Below are positions 1-8,542 of a stretch of 64,000 bases of DNA, piece after piece. Each line of letters begins with the position of its first letter. Position 1 is the first letter of the stretch. Source of the stretch: Clostridia bacterium (GTDB taxonomy: Bacteria > Bacillota > Clostridia > Oscillospirales > Acutalibacteraceae); NCBI GenBank assembly GCA_017441385.1, contig JAFRXY010000043.1, positions 62,001 through 126,000 on the forward strand, given 5' to 3'. Position numbers and translations under genes: made by a program. Below the pieces are notes generated by a model. The model was given only the letters and a program-made list of their open reading frames with translations, ran no database searches and had not been told where the DNA came from.

Positions 1-542
1 TAATCGGTTCGTTTCCCGAACCGGAAGATACAGTAAAGGAATTTTTCGACAGTGTCTGCGCAGGGGATTTTGAAAAGTCGGATACCTATCTCGATGAGGT
101 CTCACTGGTTCTGAAAAATCAGCCCGACGATATTTTTTCTGAGAAATTGTATGCGTATCTTTTGCAAAGCTACAGCTATACCGTGGAAGGCCAAGTAAAG
201 AAATCGCAGTTTTCGGCTGAATGCAGCATCTCCTTTACTTATCTCAATTTCAATCTATTGTTGGACGATCTCAAAGCAGGATCCACAAAACTGGGAAAAA
301 GATACATCGCTGAAAGCAAGGAAGGATATGTAACGTCAGACGAAAACGGCATCAGCCTGACGGATGAAGGCGCCAAAAAAATTGCCGCTGAGGTTCTTGA
401 TGCCATGATGACAAAACCCGAAAAGTATTATTCCACCAATACATTTGATATACAACTCAGATATAACAGCTACAAATGGCTTGTTTATATCCCGGATGAT
501 CTTTTTGACGCGATATGCGGCAACTATGAATCTGTAAAGTGA
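1..542 (+). CDS. Lipoprotein-like protein of triad 1 (5' partial, NTF2/DUF4878-like)
   Basis: The gene enters from the left edge: the frame is open from base 3 to the stop at 540-542 with no convincing internal start, so the N-terminus (presumably a lipoprotein signal) lies outside. The visible part opens with an acidic segment of the type EDTVKEFFDSVCAGDFEKSD, followed by alternating beta-like stretches and a C-terminal region with YKWLVYIPDDLFDAICG. This resembles small NTF2-like/DUF4878 secreted proteins. It matches the complete lipoprotein at 14478-15086 in general layout and in the C-terminal K/NWLxxxxxxLxxAIxG pattern, so the two are taken as distant paralogs. It is followed by an Lgt-like gene and a glycosidase gene, the same partners as in the second cluster. 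Function unknown. Confidence 0.6.
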   Translation, partial: IGSFPEPEDTVKEFFDSVCAGDFEKSDTYLDEVSLVLKNQPDDIFSEKLYAYLLQSYSYTVEGQVKKSQFSAECSISFTYLNFNLLLDDLKAGSTKLGKRYIAESKEGYVTSDENGISLTDEGAKKIAAEVLDAMMTKPEKYYSTNTFDIQLRYNSYKWLVYIPDDLFDAICGNYESVK

Positions 543-595
543 AGGCATTGCATTGGCTTTCAGTTCACAACCAGCCCCGGAAAGGATAATATTAA

Positions 596-1618
596 ATGAA
601 GAATATTGCTTTGATTCTCGGAAACATACATATTTACTGGCACGGAGTATGTATGGCCGCGGCCATTCTGCTTGCAGTGATGACTTCAATGATAGTATGT
701 TCGGCCTTAAAAATCAAACGGAAAAACGATCTGCTTAACTGCATTCTGCTTTCCATGCCCATTGGATTGATTTGTTCACGTTTGTTATATTGGAGTTGCA
801 GTCTGGAGGAATTTAAGTCATTCTCCGATCATCTCAATTTTGCAAGAGGAGGTTACGCGCTCTACGGCGCGATTTTCGGAGTGATGCTGACAGGCGCGGT
901 ATTGAAAATCCTGAATAAGCAATTCAAAGCCGGCGCTGTATTGGATTGCACGGCGGTCGGCGGCGCACTGGGAATTGTTCTTGGCAGGCTTTCCTCGTAT
1001 TTTTCCGGCGACAATATCGGCATTGTTTTCACAAATGAGAAATATCATTTTTTTCCCCTGACAATCTATAACGAGCACAGAGGCGAATGGCTTTTCGCTG
1101 TTTTCAACTTTGAGGCGTTTTTTGAACTGATCATCTTTATTGTTCTCTGTGTGTTCTTTGTCAGGAACAACAATGAAAAGAAGGGCATGAAGGGAAAAGA
1201 CGGTGATATTGCCCTTCTGTTTCTTTTGCTTCACGGCTGTTCTCAAGGACTGTTTGACAGTATGCACTCCGACGCGCTTAAATTCATGAACAACAGCTTT
1301 GTAAGACTCCAGCAGATTCTGGGGGCGGTTTGCTTTACCGTGGTCACTGTCATATTTGTGGTTCGTTCGCTAAAAGCAAACGGCTTTAAAAAGTATCATA
1401 TCGTTTCTTCAGTCGTTCCGCTGGCCGCCGTTGGCATGACACTTTGGATGGAACTGAACAGAATCGGCTATCACAATTTCATAAGGAATTACACGGTGAT
1501 TTTCTTTAGTATGCTGGCAGCCGCCATCAACGGAATGCTCATCTACAAGACCACCGTCAACCACGGTCAGGAGGCTTTAGCCCAAGAAACGAAACAAAGG
1601 ACTGAGATAGATGTATAG
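596..1618 (+). CDS. Lgt-like polytopic membrane protein, triad 1
   Basis: A 340-residue protein with about seven to eight hydrophobic segments. It has the plan of prolipoprotein diacylglyceryl transferase (Lgt): an N-terminal IHIYWHGV segment where Lgt has a WYG motif, a GGYALYGAIFG loop like the Lgt GG-x-x-x-x-G loop, then GR at 130-131 heading a helix where Lgt has GRxGNFxNxE, and a late helix with HG-x2-Q-x3-D at 213-221 where Lgt has YG-x2-R-x3-E. The residues after GR differ (SSYFSGD), and the Lgt Tyr/Arg/Glu trio is His/Gln/Asp. It is therefore a divergent Lgt-superfamily member, probably not the housekeeping enzyme. The start has AAAGGAT upstream; the end overlaps the next gene by 8 bp, implying co-expression. 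Substrate unknown. Confidence 0.75.
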   Translation: MKNIALILGNIHIYWHGVCMAAAILLAVMTSMIVCSALKIKRKNDLLNCILLSMPIGLICSRLLYWSCSLEEFKSFSDHLNFARGGYALYGAIFGVMLTGAVLKILNKQFKAGAVLDCTAVGGALGIVLGRLSSYFSGDNIGIVFTNEKYHFFPLTIYNEHRGEWLFAVFNFEAFFELIIFIVLCVFFVRNNNEKKGMKGKDGDIALLFLLLHGCSQGLFDSMHSDALKFMNNSFVRLQQILGAVCFTVVTVIFVVRSLKANGFKKYHIVSSVVPLAAVGMTLWMELNRIGYHNFIRNYTVIFFSMLAAAINGMLIYKTTVNHGQEALAQETKQRTEIDV

Positions 1619-2942
1619 GAAGCATAATAACAAAAACAGAATCATGTCAGATGAACAGGCAGAAGAACTGATCAAGTCCCTTTATGACAATTATTCCGAC
1701 TCAGATTTTGACTACAATTACAACGACAACGATAGCGATATTAACAATTATAATGAAACGGCAGCGACAAACGAATCTTCATACAGCGCTTACTATCCTG
1801 ACGAAGAGATCGCCGATGCTTCTGATTATGCGGAAAAAATATCCGAAATTCCGTCCCAACCTAGCTCCCTCAGCCAAAGAAAAACAGCGGTTAAAAAAGA
1901 AACCGTCAAAAAGGAGGCCAGCCGTCAGTCTGTTTTCGCTAAAATATCTTTACTTGTTGTTTCGATCATCCTGTCTTCATGGTTATTGCCTTCCGGAAAT
2001 GTCATGAACCTGCAATCCGCTTCTCAGGTATCAAAAGACAGAAGCTCCTTCTTTATCACTTCTTCCGGTAATCTGTTAAGCGACGCGTTGAGCGACATTC
2101 ACAGCATCCCGCGCCAGTATATTCTTGACATGAGTGATGTGCAAACGCCTCAGCCTGACAGTGAAAAATTTATCAAGCTGGAAAACGACGAACGTCAGAA
2201 TTATGACGGAAAACCGATTGATTACTACAAAGACGATACAATTGAAGTCAAATGCTGGCGTGAAAAAAGAGGCGATAATTTTTTCAATTTCGCGGAGATA
2301 TGGATTGTGCATCCCAGCCAGTTAAGGAGAACCCTTGTCGACAATGTCATCAGCAAAAAGCACCTTGACATGCCCAGCAATATTTTCAAGAGAACAAACG
2401 GAGTCGTAGGCATGTCCGCCGATTATGCCGCCTATCGCGATGTGGGCATCATCATGCAGTACGGCGAGGTTGTCAGAAAGAAAACCAGTCCCATTATGGA
2501 AGACGCATACTATGACATAAACGGAAACCTATCGGGTTTTGACGATTCACCGTCCTTTTTTGAGAGCGAAGTTTTCAAAAAAGGGGAGGTTATCCATACA
2601 TTTTCCTTTGGCCCCGTTCTGGTTGACGATTACAAAATAAAAGAGTCAAAAAAGCTGGATTATTATATCTGTCAGGCTTCATCAATATACACGAGAGCGG
2701 CTATCTGCCAGTTTGATTACGATAAACACTACCTGCTCTGCGTTGTTGAGGAACCGGGTCTTAATCTCAGACAATTTGCCGCCGAACTTCAGTCGATGGG
2801 CGTCAGATTTGCCTATAACCTTGACGGAGGACAAACCGGAACTCTGCTTTACAATAACAGGGCTTTCAACAAACCTGCTTACGGAGGACAGCGTGAAGTC
2901 AGCGATATCCTTTATTTCGCAACGGCTGTTCCCAATGAGTAA
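1611..2942 (+). CDS. Membrane-anchored NAGPA-type phosphodiester glycosidase, triad 1
   Basis: 443 residues. Residues 1-105 are cytoplasmic, rich in Asp, Asn and Tyr and low in complexity. A single hydrophobic anchor follows at about 108-130, then an exported domain of the phosphodiester glycosidase family (NAGPA, DUF2233). Diagnostic stretches are NGVVGMSADY, YGVIxQYG-like IIMQYGEVV, TFSFGPVLV and the signature NLDGGQTGTL near the C-terminus, where the family usually has NLDGGGS. Family members cleave a sugar-phosphodiester bond. The ATG overlaps the Lgt-like gene by 8 bp and AAAGGA lies upstream. The exported domain is clearly homologous to the protein at 15076-16083, but that paralog lacks the long acidic N-terminal tail. 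A terminator follows directly, making this the last gene of the unit. Natural substrate unknown. Confidence 0.8.
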   Translation: MYRKHNNKNRIMSDEQAEELIKSLYDNYSDSDFDYNYNDNDSDINNYNETAATNESSYSAYYPDEEIADASDYAEKISEIPSQPSSLSQRKTAVKKETVKKEASRQSVFAKISLLVVSIILSSWLLPSGNVMNLQSASQVSKDRSSFFITSSGNLLSDALSDIHSIPRQYILDMSDVQTPQPDSEKFIKLENDERQNYDGKPIDYYKDDTIEVKCWREKRGDNFFNFAEIWIVHPSQLRRTLVDNVISKKHLDMPSNIFKRTNGVVGMSADYAAYRDVGIIMQYGEVVRKKTSPIMEDAYYDINGNLSGFDDSPSFFESEVFKKGEVIHTFSFGPVLVDDYKIKESKKLDYYICQASSIYTRAAICQFDYDKHYLLCVVEEPGLNLRQFAAELQSMGVRFAYNLDGGQTGTLLYNNRAFNKPAYGGQREVSDILYFATAVPNE

Positions 2943-2952
2943 AATTTTTTAG

Positions 2953-2986
2953 GGCTGCGGGAAAAATTGCCGCAGCCTTTTTTTGA
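2953..2986 (+). terminator. Intrinsic terminator after triad 1
   Basis: GGCTGCGG (2954-2961) pairs with CCGCAGCC (2971-2978) around an AT-rich loop and is followed by seven T residues. It ends the unit that includes the glycosidase gene. Confidence 0.9.
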
Positions 2987-3059
2987 AATATTTGCCTATT
3001 AATTATTCATTTCTGTTAAAAATATCATAATTCAGATGAAATTATTAACACTTTATCAA

Positions 3060-3089
3060 TTGAAAAAAACATATAGATTATAGTATAAT
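3060..3089 (+). promoter_or_regulatory. Sigma-A type promoter of pckG
   Basis: TTGAAA at 3060-3065 and a perfect TATAAT at 3084-3089, separated by 18 bp, in AT-rich DNA upstream of pckG. This leaves a leader of roughly 75 nt before the ATG. Confidence 0.7.
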
Positions 3090-3172
3090 AAATCCAAGTA
3101 CAAATCATTGTACCTCTTCGGGCGATGAATCAGTCAGTTGACTGTTACCCGAATGTGAAAGGAGATATTTTT

Positions 3173-4957
3173 ATGGCATTAACTCAGAATAAGTCAATGC
3201 TCGCATGGCTCGACGAAATGACAGAGCTTCTCAAGCCCGATCAGATCGTTTGGATTGACGGCTCAGAGGAACAGCTCGAAGCTCTCCGCAAGGAAGCCTG
3301 CTCGACCGGCGAAATGATCAAACTCAATGAGGAAAAACTCCCCGGCTGCTACCTGCACCGCACCAAGCCCAACGACGTCGCTCGCGTTGAGGCCCGCACC
3401 TTCATCTGCGCCAACTCCAAGGAGGAAGCAGGTCCCACCAACAACTGGATGGAACCGGCTGACGCATACAAGATGCTCTACGACATCGCAAGAGGCACTT
3501 ACGCAGGCAGAACCATGTACATTATTCCCTATTCCATGGGGCCGATCGGCTCGCAATTCTCCAAGGTAGGTCTGGAAGTGACCGACTCCATCTATGTCGT
3601 GCTCAACATGGCCATTATGACCCGCTGCGGCAAGGCTGTCCTTGACGCTTTCGGCGATGAAAATACCGACTGGGTCAAGGGTCTGCACGCCAAGTGCGAC
3701 GTTGACGAGGAAAAGAGATATATCTGCCAGTTCCCGCAGGACAACACCATCATCTCCGTCAATTCCGCTTACGGCGGAAACGTTCTTCTCGGCAAGAAGT
3801 GCTTCGCGCTCCGCATCGCCTCCTATCAGGGCTGGAAGGAAGGCTGGATGGCTGAGCATATGCTCATTCTCGGTCTGGAAAATCCCGAAGGCGAAATCAA
3901 GTACGTCTGCGCGGCATTCCCCTCCGCCTGCGGCAAGACCAACCTCGCCATGATGATTCCGCCCGAAGTCTACAAGAAGAAGGGCTACAAGGTCTGGTGT
4001 GTCGGCGACGACATCAGCTGGCTGAGAATCGGTCCCGACGGCAGACTGTGGGCAATCAATCCTGAAAACGGCTTCTTCGGCGTCGCTCCCGGCACCAACC
4101 AGAAGTCCAATCCCAATGCTCTTGCCTCCACCAGAAAGGGCACCATCTTCACCAACGTCGCTCACAACCTCGACGACAATACCGTCTGGTGGGAAGGTCT
4201 GGACAAGAATCCTCCCGTCAATGCTGTCGAATGGAAGGGCGAGAGGGTCAACGGCGTAGAATACACCGCCGCCGGCAACAAGCTGGCGCATCCCAATTCC
4301 CGTTTCACCGCTCCCGCCAAGAACTGCCCCTGCGTTTCGGCTGAATTCGACTCCACCACCGGCGTGCCGATCAGCGCCATCGTCTTCGGCGGCCGCCGCG
4401 CAAAGACCGCTCCGCTGGTGTATCAGTCCAGAGACTGGAACCACGGCGTATTTGTAGGCTCCACCATGGCATCCGAGACAACCGCAGCCGCTACCGGCGC
4501 GGTAGGCGTTGTCCGCCGCGATCCGATGGCTATGATTCCTTTCTGCGGGTACAATATGGCTGACTACTGGCAGCACTGGATCGACATGGGCGAAAAGCTG
4601 GGCGACAAGGCTCCCAAGATTTTCCATGTCAACTGGTTCCGCACCGACGACGAAGGCCACTTCATCTGGCCGGGCTTCGGCGACAATCTCCGCGTCCTCG
4701 ACTGGATGCTCAAGAGATGCGAAGGCAAGGTCGGCGCAAAGGAAACCGCTATCGGCTATGTTCCCGAAGTGGACGACATCAATCTGGAAGGCCTTGACTT
4801 CTCCAAGGAAGCTCTCGCAGGCATCCTCAACGTCGACAAGGATCTCTGGAAAGCGGAAGTCCCCGGCATCAAGGAATTCTACGCGAAGTTCGGCGACAAG
4901 CTGCCCGCAAAGCTCCAAGAGCAGTTGGATACCCTTGAGGCAAAGCTGGCCGAGTAA
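3173..4957 (+). CDS. pckG: Phosphoenolpyruvate carboxykinase (GTP)
   Basis: 594 residues, the usual length for the GTP-dependent enzyme, which interconverts oxaloacetate and PEP with GTP/GDP in the cytoplasm. Family marks are the kinase-1a loop FPSACGKTN, the metal/nucleotide stretch VGDDISWLRIGPDG, the GFFGVAPGTN loop and NWFRTDDEGHFIWPGFGDN near the C-terminus. The frame opens earlier (3125), but ATG 3173 is preceded by AAAGGAGA at good distance and matches the family N-terminus, so it is chosen. The gene stands alone with its own promoter. Codon use is strongly biased to C/G third positions compared with the AT-richer triad genes on its left, as expected for a highly expressed central-metabolism enzyme. 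In anaerobic gut Firmicutes the enzyme often runs toward oxaloacetate; direction here is inference. Confidence 0.97.
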   Translation: MALTQNKSMLAWLDEMTELLKPDQIVWIDGSEEQLEALRKEACSTGEMIKLNEEKLPGCYLHRTKPNDVARVEARTFICANSKEEAGPTNNWMEPADAYKMLYDIARGTYAGRTMYIIPYSMGPIGSQFSKVGLEVTDSIYVVLNMAIMTRCGKAVLDAFGDENTDWVKGLHAKCDVDEEKRYICQFPQDNTIISVNSAYGGNVLLGKKCFALRIASYQGWKEGWMAEHMLILGLENPEGEIKYVCAAFPSACGKTNLAMMIPPEVYKKKGYKVWCVGDDISWLRIGPDGRLWAINPENGFFGVAPGTNQKSNPNALASTRKGTIFTNVAHNLDDNTVWWEGLDKNPPVNAVEWKGERVNGVEYTAAGNKLAHPNSRFTAPAKNCPCVSAEFDSTTGVPISAIVFGGRRAKTAPLVYQSRDWNHGVFVGSTMASETTAAATGAVGVVRRDPMAMIPFCGYNMADYWQHWIDMGEKLGDKAPKIFHVNWFRTDDEGHFIWPGFGDNLRVLDWMLKRCEGKVGAKETAIGYVPEVDDINLEGLDFSKEALAGILNVDKDLWKAEVPGIKEFYAKFGDKLPAKLQEQLDTLEAKLAE

Positions 4958-5013
4958 TTCTTTTTCTTCCCTTTATAGAAGGGATATTAATTGAGTAAGA
5001 TATAAAAATAGTA

Positions 5014-5061
5014 AAAACCTCTTCCCCATGCGGCTTCATCGGCTGCGGAGGAAGAGGTTTT
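5014..5061. terminator. Bidirectional terminator between pckG and the small gene
   Basis: AAAACCTCTTCC (5014-5025) and GGAAGAGGTTTT (5050-5061) form a 12-bp stem. T-rich flanks are present in either direction, so it can serve pckG from the left and the minus-strand small gene from the right. Confidence 0.8.
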
Positions 5062-5069
5062 ATGCTTTG

Positions 5070-5303
5070 CTATCGGTTGTTTTTCTTCTTGGTCGGACGG
5101 TTGGACTGATCTCTGATTTCGGGCTGAGGCGCGGGGATGTCACCGATCTCCCTGTAGGACGTGCAATCGTCACAGCCGCCCGGCGGCGTGGGTATCATGC
5201 CGGTGTATTCGGTGTCGGAAACGACATTCATCCCGTCCATGCTTTCAAGCTGACCGTATTCATCGGTCTGCGGGTTATTGTTGTTTTTGTTTTTCTTGCT
5301 CAT
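5070..5303 (-). CDS. Small hydrophilic protein of unknown function
   Basis: 77 residues, rich in Asn, Asp, Pro and Lys, opening MSKKNKNNNNPQ and ending in a Lys/Arg/Asn tail. There is no signal peptide or membrane segment. A central PPGGCDDCTSY gives one CxxC pair. The ATG has a good AAAGGGG ribosome site 10 nt upstream on the minus strand, and a terminator closes the gene, so expression is likely. I do not recognise the family. The composition suggests an intrinsically disordered protein. It reads toward pckG and lies just downstream, on the same strand, of rnhA. Confidence 0.65.
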   Translation of the reverse strand: MSKKNKNNNNPQTDEYGQLESMDGMNVVSDTEYTGMIPTPPGGCDDCTSYREIGDIPAPQPEIRDQSNRPTKKKNNR

Positions 5304-5382
5304 AATAGAAAACCCCTTTCTACGCTATTAGTATGACGCACAGAAAGGTGTTTTATGCGGCTCATAAAAAAAATACAAACAA

Positions 5383-5829
5383 TCATTTTTTGAATTTCTG
5401 CCATTCGGCTACCGCAAGCCGGTCGCAGATTTCGTTGTACTTGTGTCCCGCGTGTCCCTTGATCCAGACGAAGGTCACATCGTGCGTTTGCAGGAGCGGC
5501 AGCAGCTTTTCCCAGAGGTCGGGATTGAGCGCCGGCTTACCGTCGCTTTTCTTCCAGCCGCGCTTCTTCCAGCCATAGACCCAGCCCTTGGTCACGCTGT
5601 CCGATACGTATTTGGAATCGGTAGTGAGCGTCACTTCACAGGGGCGTTTGAGCAGGGAAAGAGCTTCGATGACGGCGGTCAGCTCCATGCGGTTGTTGGT
5701 GGTATCCGGCTCGCCGCCGGAAAGCTGCTTTTCATGCTCGCCGTAAATCAGCACAGCGCCCCAGCCTCCCGGACCGGGATTGCCGGAGCAGGCTCCGTCC
5801 GTGTAGATTTCTACCTTTGATTTTTCCAT
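5383..5829 (-). CDS. rnhA: Ribonuclease HI
   Basis: 148 residues of the RNase H fold, which cuts the RNA strand of RNA-DNA hybrids. The catalytic carboxylates are all visible: D11 in [10 protein letters not shown]49 in NNRMEL, D71 in TTDSKYV and D136 in EICDRLA. The basic-protrusion helix with [11 protein letters not shown] and the HAGHKYNE segment are also present, so this is the bacterial HI type with the handle region. A TTG ten codons further upstream is possible, but ATG 5829 has AGGAG nine bases before it and is chosen. It is transcribed divergently from nadA. Length and motifs are normal. Confidence 0.95.
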   Translation of the reverse strand: MEKSKVEIYTDGACSGNPGPGGWGAVLIYGEHEKQLSGGEPDTTNNRMELTAVIEALSLLKRPCEVTLTTDSKYVSDSVTKGWVYGWKKRGWKKSDGKPALNPDLWEKLLPLLQTHDVTFVWIKGHAGHKYNEICDRLAVAEWQKFKK

Positions 5830-5961
5830 TTTCGATATCTCCTGTTTTTTATGTGTCAATCTCCACTATTATACCAGCAGGATGAGACTGACGCAAGATT
5901 TTATTATGAAAAGAATGTAAAAATTCAGACAGAAAATCTATATCAATGATATGCAAACCAC

Positions 5962-5990
5962 TTGAAAAGAGCGCCGTATTGTGCTAAAAT
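5962..5990 (+). promoter_or_regulatory. Promoter of the nadABC operon
   Basis: TTGAAA (5962-5967), 17-bp spacer, TAAAAT (5985-5990). It lies about 60 bp before the nadA start. No clear operator dyad was seen around it. Confidence 0.65.
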
Positions 5991-6048
5991 GAATATAATT
6001 ATAATTTTCGACGAATCCCCTACGTTACCAATGAAAGGATATGATTCA

Positions 6049-6969
6049 ATGAATACTTCTGAGTTGAAGCAGGCGATCCTGCAGGCCAAAAAGGACACCG
6101 GCACCCTTGTGCTGGCGCATACCTATCAGGCCCCCGATATCATAGACATTGCCGACATTTCCGGCGACAGTTTCGCCCTTTCCAAGGCGGCGGCCAAGAT
6201 GCCGGAAGTCAGGCGCGTGCTGCTCTGCGGCGTGCGCTTCATGGCGGACACGGTGAAGATTCTCTCGCCGGAAAAGGAGGTCGTTCTCTCCCACCGGAAG
6301 GCAACCTGCCCGATGGCGGAGCAGATCGCGCCCGAACGCGTGCGAGCCTTCCGCGAGGAGCATCCCGACGTCTGCGTCTGCGCCTACATCAACACATCCA
6401 CCGAGCTGAAAGCCGAGTGCGACGTCTGCGTCACTTCCTCCACAGCCGTAAAGATCGTCTCTTCCCTGCCGTCCAAAAAGGTGCTGTTTATTCCGGATCA
6501 GAATCTCGGCGGGTATGTCGCAAAATTCGTGCCTGAGAAGGAGATTATTCTCTGGGACGGCTGCTGCCCGACCCACCACAGCGTTTCGGTCAAGGATGTC
6601 GAAGAAGCCAAAGCCAAGCACCCGGGTGCGAAGATTGCCGTTCATCCCGAATGCCGGAAGGAAGTTGTCGCTCTCTGCGACTTCATCGGTTCCACCTCCG
6701 AGATCATTGACTACTGCAAGCGCGTGAACGACGATGTGATCATCGCGACCGAAAAGGGCGTCTGCGACAAGCTCAGCCGGGATTATCCCGAGCGCGGTTT
6801 CTTCCAGCTCGCTCCTTCCAAGCTGGTTTGCCCGAACATGAAGATGACCACGCTCCAGAATGTCTACGACGCGCTTCTCGGCAATTTTGGCGACGTGATC
6901 GAAATCGAGGAGGAACTCCGGCTCAGAGCCAAGCGCAGCATTGACAACATGCTCAAATACGGCGGATAA
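6049..6969 (+). CDS. nadA: Quinolinate synthase A
   Basis: 306 residues. NadA condenses iminoaspartate with dihydroxyacetone phosphate to quinolinate using a [4Fe-4S] cluster, the second step of de novo NAD synthesis. The three expected cluster cysteines are in family context: C87 (ATCPMAEQ), C172 or C173 (GCCPTHH) and C261 (VCPNMKMTTL). Substrate motifs LAHTYQ, SGDSFALS and HPEC are also present. The frame is open from 5962, but ATG 6049 has AAAGGA at a suitable distance and begins where family members begin. It is first of three genes: nadB starts 53 bp after the nadA stop and nadC follows. The Cys-rich surroundings are typical of the family. Confidence 0.96.
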   Translation: MNTSELKQAILQAKKDTGTLVLAHTYQAPDIIDIADISGDSFALSKAAAKMPEVRRVLLCGVRFMADTVKILSPEKEVVLSHRKATCPMAEQIAPERVRAFREEHPDVCVCAYINTSTELKAECDVCVTSSTAVKIVSSLPSKKVLFIPDQNLGGYVAKFVPEKEIILWDGCCPTHHSVSVKDVEEAKAKHPGAKIAVHPECRKEVVALCDFIGSTSEIIDYCKRVNDDVIIATEKGVCDKLSRDYPERGFFQLAPSKLVCPNMKMTTLQNVYDALLGNFGDVIEIEEELRLRAKRSIDNMLKYGG

Positions 6970-7022
6970 TGCATTATCCGCCGTTTGGATACTATCTCAG
7001 ATTAAGGAATGAAGATTCTAAA

Positions 7023-8507
7023 ATGAAAGACAATTATGATGTAGTCATCGTCGGTTCCGGCGTTTCGGGACTGTATGCCGCGCTTCAATTCAGCAGCGAC
7101 ATCAGTGTGCTGGTCATCAGCAAGCGTGAGCTTTCTCTTTCCAACAGTTCGCTGGCACAGGGCGGCGTTGCGGCGGTCATTGATAAGGACAACGACAATT
7201 ACAAACTGCACATCGCCGACACGCTGATTGCCGGAGGGTACAAGAACGACCTTTCCGCGCTGGAAGTGCTGGTCACCGAAGGGCCTTCCGACGTTCTGAA
7301 GCTCAGAGAACTTGGCGTTCAGTTTGACAGCGACAGCCAGGGCAATCTTTCCATGACGCTGGAAGGAGGCCACAGCCGCCACAGAATCGCCCATCACAAG
7401 GACTCCACCGGCCGCGAGATCGTCAGGAAGCTGCTGGAGCTGGTTGCTGAAAAGCCCAATGTCGAGCTGCTGGAAAACACCCTTCTCTGCTCGCTCCAGA
7501 AGGACAGCGGCGGCGGCTTCTGGCTGGGTATCATGACTTCCGAGGGAGAAATCAGGCCTGTCTTTGCGCCCTATGTCATTCTCGGCACCGGCGGCATCGG
7601 CAGAGTATTCAAATACACCACCAATTCGGCCATTGCCACAGGCGACGGCATTACAATGGCATACAACCTCGGCGCCAAGATCAAGAATCTTTCCTACATT
7701 CAGTTCCACCCGACGGGATTTGCGCCCAAGGACGATTCCCACGAGCGTTTTCTCATTTCGGAGGCGGTGCGCGGCGAAGGCGCCGTGCTGAGGAATGTCA
7801 ACGGCGACCGGTTTGTGGAAAATTACGACTACCGCGGTGAACTGGCTCCGCGCGATGTGGTTTCCCGTATTATCATTCAGGAAGGGCAGCGCCTGCACAG
7901 CGATAAATTCTACCTCGACATCACCCACGAGGACGCGGATTTTGTAAAATCCAGATTCCCGATGATATACGAAAAATGCCTGGAGGAAGGCATTGACATG
8001 ACCAAGGAAGGCATTCCGATCTATCCGACACAGCATTATCTGATGGGCGGCATCAATGTCGACACCAAGGCAAGAACCAACGTGCCGGGACTTTACGCCG
8101 TCGGCGAGTGCTCCCACACCGGCATTCACGGCAAAAACCGGCTGGCCAGCAATTCCCTGCTGGAAGCGCTGGTCTTTTCCAGACGCGCCGCAACCGACAT
8201 TATTCTCAATATCTGCGTCAACGGCTGTGTCAAGCCCAAGGATGAACCCAAAATGCCATCCAAAGAAGGCAAGCCGCTGCGCAAGGGCATCCGCACCACC
8301 ATCCGCAATATCCTGCAGGAGGCGCACTTTGTCACCCTCAATATTGACAAGGCTATCGAAAACATGCCTGTCATCGAGGATTTGCTCAAAGAAGTGTACG
8401 CCGACGACCTTGCCATGAGCAAAGACCTGATCGAAGCCCGCAGCGCCGTGACGGTCGCTTATATCGTGCTGAACGAGGATATTGAAAACGCTAAGAACAA
8501 CAACTGA
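7023..8507 (+). CDS. nadB: L-aspartate oxidase
   Basis: 494 residues. This flavoprotein oxidises L-aspartate to iminoaspartate for NadA; in anaerobes fumarate can replace oxygen as acceptor. Visible are the N-terminal Rossmann FAD motif VVIVGSGVSGLYAAL, the LAQGGVAA loop, GHSRHRIAH with the substrate His/Arg, QFHPTGF, GEGAVLRN, LAPRDVVSR and the FAD-binding C-terminal block GLYAVGECSHTGIHGKNRLASN. The protein ends soon after the helical domain, a little shorter than enterobacterial NadB. ATG 7023, preceded by AAGGA, is preferred to the earlier frame opening that would overlap the nadA stop. Second gene of the nad operon. Confidence 0.96.
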   Translation: MKDNYDVVIVGSGVSGLYAALQFSSDISVLVISKRELSLSNSSLAQGGVAAVIDKDNDNYKLHIADTLIAGGYKNDLSALEVLVTEGPSDVLKLRELGVQFDSDSQGNLSMTLEGGHSRHRIAHHKDSTGREIVRKLLELVAEKPNVELLENTLLCSLQKDSGGGFWLGIMTSEGEIRPVFAPYVILGTGGIGRVFKYTTNSAIATGDGITMAYNLGAKIKNLSYIQFHPTGFAPKDDSHERFLISEAVRGEGAVLRNVNGDRFVENYDYRGELAPRDVVSRIIIQEGQRLHSDKFYLDITHEDADFVKSRFPMIYEKCLEEGIDMTKEGIPIYPTQHYLMGGINVDTKARTNVPGLYAVGECSHTGIHGKNRLASNSLLEALVFSRRAATDIILNICVNGCVKPKDEPKMPSKEGKPLRKGIRTTIRNILQEAHFVTLNIDKAIENMPVIEDLLKEVYADDLAMSKDLIEARSAVTVAYIVLNEDIENAKNNN

Positions 8508-8542
8508 CGAATCATCATATTAACGGGAGTTGAAAGAAAATC

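Noticed and set aside
3263-4918. 551-codon open frame on the minus strand across pckG.
   Set aside because: It mirrors the GC-biased third positions of pckG. No ribosome site, no family motif, and pckG is certain.
7002-8327. 441-codon open frame on the minus strand across nadB.
   Set aside because: Antisense shadow of a strongly codon-biased gene; nadB has full family motifs.
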